64,000 bases of DNA from CADEFQ01 sp050249415 (GTDB lineage: Bacteria > Pseudomonadota > Gammaproteobacteria > Steroidobacterales > Steroidobacteraceae). The DNA lies in contig JBFWQO010000002.1 in the NCBI GenBank assembly GCA_050249415.1, positions 62,001 to 126,000 of the forward strand. Direction: 5' to 3'. The notes below the pieces were generated by a model. It was not told the DNA's origin, did not search any database, and worked only from the letters and a program-made list of their open reading frames with translations. Both the position numbers and the translations under genes were made by a program. Each line of letters starts with the position of its first letter. Positions within the stretch are counted from its first letter, which is position 1. Positions 61,253-64,000 of the stretch are shown piece after piece.

Positions 61253-63195
61253 GCGAGCCCGCCCGCCGGGGCGTGCCGCGCGAGGAAGCGGCACGATTCG
61301 CCCTGTTCGCGCGTGACCGTGAGCGGCGGCAGGCTCGCGCGCAGCACACGGCCGTAGCTGCGCGAGACGAGCCGCGGGTCGCAGATCGCGACCACGCCGC
61401 GATCCTCTTCGCTGCGGATCAGCCGCCCGACGCCCTGCTTCAGCGCGAGCGCGGCCTCGGGCAGCTGATAGTCGCGGAAGGCATTGCCGCCCGTCGCCTG
61501 AAGGTGGGCGATGCGCGCCTTGACGATGGGGTCCTCCGGAGAGGCGAACGGCAGCTTCTCGATCACGACGAGCCGCAGCGCTTCGCCCTTGACGTCGACG
61601 CCTTCCCAGAAACTCGCGGTGCCGAGCAGCACGGCGTTGCCGAGTGCGCGGAACTCGCGCAGCAGTTGCTCGCGCGGCGCGGTCCCCTGCACGAGCAGCG
61701 GATACTCGAGCGGCCCCTCGGCGCGCGCGCGCAGCAGTTCCGCGATGCGCCCGAGCGCGCGATGGCTCGTGAACAGCAGGAACGCCCCGCCGCGCGCGGC
61801 CGCGATCAGCGGCAGCGCCTCGGCGAGCACCGCCGCGAGATAATCGGACGAGGCGGGATCCGGCATGTCCTGCGGCAGGTACAAGAGGCCCTGGCGCTCG
61901 AAATCGAACGGGCTGTCGATGCGCAGCGTAGCCGCATCCCCGAGGCCGAGGCGCGAGGCGAAGTGGCTGAAGTCCTCGCCGACCGACAGGGTCGCCGACG
62001 TGAAGATCCAGGCGCACGGGCGCGCGTCGACAATGGCGCGAAAGCGGGGCGCGACATCGAACGGCAGCATCGACAGCGTGAAGCCGCGCGCATCGCGCTC
62101 GATGCTGCGCGCCGCCTCGTCCTCCCGGGCATGGGACAGGCGGTGCAACGTTTCGGCCAGGCGTGCCGCGCGCAGCGCCGTGTGCACGATCGCCGGTGCC
62201 TCGGGGCTCACCCCTTCCGCGAGCGCGCTGTGCAGTTGGTCGAGCGAGTCGGCCAGCGTGTCGAGCGCCGTCTCGAGCGCGACCGGCGCCTCGTTCCAGG
62301 CCGTACGCGCATTGCCGCCCGCGGTGCGTGCGGGCAGGGAGTCCCGCGCCGCCGCGAGCGCTGCCGCCACCGCATCGAAGCGTGCGGCGAGCGCCGCCTC
62401 GCCGCCCACGCGCGCGAGTTCGGCCCGTGCATCGGCCAGCAGGTGCTCGACCTGGCGGCTCGCGAGCTCGACGCCGAAGAACTGCGTGACGAGATCGGGC
62501 AACTGGTGCGCTTCATCGAGGATGACCGCGTCGGCGGTGCCGAGCAGGTCGCCGAAGCCGTCTTCCTTGAGCGCGAGGTCGGCGAGCAGCAGGTGGTGAT
62601 TGACGATCACGAGATCGGCGTCGTTCGCCGCGCGGCGCGCGTGGGCGACGTGGCAGCGCGACCATTCCGGGCAGCGCTGGCCGAGGCAGTTCTCGCGCGT
62701 GGAGGTGACGGCGCCGCGCACCGTGCCGGCATCGGCGAGCGCGGGCACTTCCGCGAGGTCACCCGTGACGGTCACCGCGGCCCAGCGCTCGATCGGCGCG
62801 AGGCTCCCGCCCTCGAAGCCGGCGAGCGCGCGCTGGGATGTCGCGAGGTTCAGGCGATGCCGGCACAGGTAGTTCGCGCGGCCCTTCAGCAGCGCGACGC
62901 GCATGGGGCGGCCGATGGCGGCCGCCACGAGCGGCAGGTCCTTCGAGAAGAGCTGGTCCTGCAAAGTGCGCGTGCCGGTCGAGATGATCACGCGGCGGCC
63001 CGAAAGCAGTGCGGGCGCGAGATACGCAAAAGTCTTGCCGGTCCCGGTCCCGGCCTCGACGAGCAGCGCCTCCCGGGCCTCGATCGCCTCGGCGATGCGT
63101 GTCGCCATGCGCTGCTGCGAGCGCCGCGGCGCATAGCCCGGCAGGGCGCGGGCGAGCGGCCCGGCCGCGGCAAAGAGATCTCCGATGTCCGTCAT
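61249..63195 (-). CDS. yoaA: DinG-family iron-sulfur helicase YoaA
   Basis: XPD/DinG-like ATP-dependent 5'-3' DNA helicase. Walker A EAGTGTGKT (about 47-55), four candidate Fe-S cysteines (C111, C170, C175, C181), the DEAH box VILDEAHQLPD and motif VI QGVGRLIRSEEDRG. 648 residues, closer to E. coli YoaA (636) than DinG (716), and next to tsaB like YoaA. ATG 63195 chosen; open frame continues upstream without similarity. Confidence 0.93.
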   Translation of the reverse strand: MTDIGDLFAAAGPLARALPGYAPRRSQQRMATRIAEAIEAREALLVEAGTGTGKTFAYLAPALLSGRRVIISTGTRTLQDQLFSKDLPLVAAAIGRPMRVALLKGRANYLCRHRLNLATSQRALAGFEGGSLAPIERWAAVTVTGDLAEVPALADAGTVRGAVTSTRENCLGQRCPEWSRCHVAHARRAANDADLVIVNHHLLLADLALKEDGFGDLLGTADAVILDEAHQLPDLVTQFFGVELASRQVEHLLADARAELARVGGEAALAARFDAVAAALAAARDSLPARTAGGNARTAWNEAPVALETALDTLADSLDQLHSALAEGVSPEAPAIVHTALRAARLAETLHRLSHAREDEAARSIERDARGFTLSMLPFDVAPRFRAIVDARPCAWIFTSATLSVGEDFSHFASRLGLGDAATLRIDSPFDFERQGLLYLPQDMPDPASSDYLAAVLAEALPLIAAARGGAFLLFTSHRALGRIAELLRARAEGPLEYPLLVQGTAPREQLLREFRALGNAVLLGTASFWEGVDVKGEALRLVVIEKLPFASPEDPIVKARIAHLQATGGNAFRDYQLPEAALALKQGVGRLIRSEEDRGVVAICDPRLVSRSYGRVLRASLPPLTVTREQGESCRFLARHAPAGGLA

Positions 63196-63257
63196 GGCGG
63201 TAAAGCTATCCGCGGGCGCCGGGGCTGTCGAGGCGCAAATGGCGCTACACTCGGTGC

Positions 63258-64000
63258 ATGGCCGATGACAGGGAGCCCGGCAAGGCTGCCGGCCGCAAAG
63301 CGCGCGGGCCGCGCCATGCGCGGCCGCGACGCCCGGCGCGACGCCGCCCGAACGAAGCGCGGCCGGCCAACGACAAGCCGGCGCAGGCATCGGGTGAAGA
63401 CGCGGCCACGCTCGATGGCGATGCTGCGCGGGAAGCGGCCGAGGAAATCCTCGGCGCCAACCCGCTGATCGGATTCGATCGCGCGGAGATGCTCGACGCC
63501 GCCAGACGGCTCGCCCGCCTCCTCGCCGCGCGACCGGACATCGTGCTCGCCGAGCACGTGGCGCTCGCGCGGGAGTGGCTCGGTGTCGTCGCCGGGCGGG
63601 GCACGCGTACCGCCGACCCGAAGGATCGGCGCTTCAGCCATGAGGTGTGGCGCGAGAGCCCCTGGTTCAGGCGGCTCGCGCAAGGTTATCTCGCGTGGCG
63701 CGCGACGCTGCATCGCGTGCTCGATCGCGCCGACGCCACCGACGACGACCGCGAGCGGGCCCGCTTCATCCTGTCGCTGCTCACCGAGGCGCTGGCCCCG
63801 ACCAACACGCTGCTCGGCAATCCCGGCGGCATCCAGCGCGCGATCGAGACGCGCGGCAGGAGCCTCCTGTGGGGCGCCCGCAATTTCCTCGACGACGTGC
63901 TGGAAAACGGCGGCATGCCGCGCATGGTCGACGAACGCAAGTTCCAGGTCGGCCGCAACGTGGCGGCCACGCCGGGCGCCGTCGTGTATCGGGACGAGGT
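63258..64000 (+). CDS. phaC: Polyhydroxyalkanoate synthase, N-terminal part
   Basis: Runs off the right edge after about 247 codons. From residue 68 (NPLIGFDRAEMLDAARRLAR) the sequence is that of PHA synthases: DRRFSHEVWRESPWFRRLAQ, LLTEALAPTNTLLGNPGGI, ETRGRSLLWGARNFLDD and VGRNVAATPGAVVYRDE. The catalytic Cys-Asp-His lies beyond the window, so class cannot be settled, though the N-terminal domain fits class I. The first 40 residues are unusually Arg/Pro/Ala-rich. ATG 63258, divergent from yoaA with a 62-bp gap. Confidence 0.93.
   Translation, partial: MADDREPGKAAGRKARGPRHARPRRPARRRPNEARPANDKPAQASGEDAATLDGDAAREAAEEILGANPLIGFDRAEMLDAARRLARLLAARPDIVLAEHVALAREWLGVVAGRGTRTADPKDRRFSHEVWRESPWFRRLAQGYLAWRATLHRVLDRADATDDDRERARFILSLLTEALAPTNTLLGNPGGIQRAIETRGRSLLWGARNFLDDVLENGGMPRMVDERKFQVGRNVAATPGAVVYRDE

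Overview
This is a 64 kb stretch of a GC-rich, LPS-bearing gammaproteobacterial chromosome. It carries lpxA, lpxB, lpxD, fabZ, kdsA and bamA, uses many GTG and some TTG starts in short ATGA/GTGA overlaps, and keeps two conserved neighbourhoods: rpsB-tsf-pyrH-frr-uppS-cdsA-dxr-rseP-bamA-skp-lpxD-fabZ-lpxA-lpxB-rnhB-dnaE-accA-tilS-pyrG-kdsA-eno-ftsB-ispD-ispF-truD, and lysS-prfB-recJ next to an RpfE-like gene. The sdh cluster followed by rpoE and the rpfE-like/recJ order recall the Xanthomonadales/Nevskiales/Steroidobacterales side of the class. That placement is an inference from gene order only. I see no tRNA or rRNA gene, insertion sequence, prophage or CRISPR array.

Layout. 1-5146 (minus): a succinate dehydrogenase locus (an SdhAF4-like assembly factor, sdhC, D, A, B, sdhE, a YgfX-like protein) running into rpoE and the start of rseA, with a sigma-E-type promoter in front of rpoE. 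5204-6037 (plus): ygfZ. 6043-11326 (minus): lysS, prfB with its programmed frameshift, recJ and an rpfE-like gene, divergent from an Mth938-like gene. 11966-13382: pcm and surE. 13453-14836: an Smr-domain gene and a PEP-CTERM gene bracketed by two near-identical 75-bp palindromes. 14779-41685 (minus): the housekeeping block of isoprenoid, cell division, LPS, lipid, DNA replication, outer-membrane assembly and translation genes, ending with rpsB, whose S2 protein has an unusual long repetitive tail. 41871-50265 (plus): map, glnD, dapC, a GGDEF/EAL protein, a glycine-zipper protein and dapD.

50280-63195: a phosphate-starvation region on the minus strand (pstSCAB, an outer-membrane porin, phoB-phoR-phoU, with dsbB, tsaB and yoaA), interrupted by dapE on the plus strand. 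Three Pho boxes (upstream of pstS, of the porin and of phoB) each lie exactly 10 nt from a -10 hexamer, so porin, transporter and regulator look like one PhoB regulon. The window ends inside a PHA synthase gene.

The least ordinary content is between genes. A family of 32-bp-arm perfect palindromes (three copies, at 3' gene ends) includes one copy that supplies the C-terminus and stop codon of truD, and another whose two arms carry matching changes. There is also a separate 168-bp element with perfect 25-bp inverted ends that starts directly after a stop codon. The PEP-CTERM gene between two palindromes has its own sigma-54-like promoter and looks like an inserted cassette.
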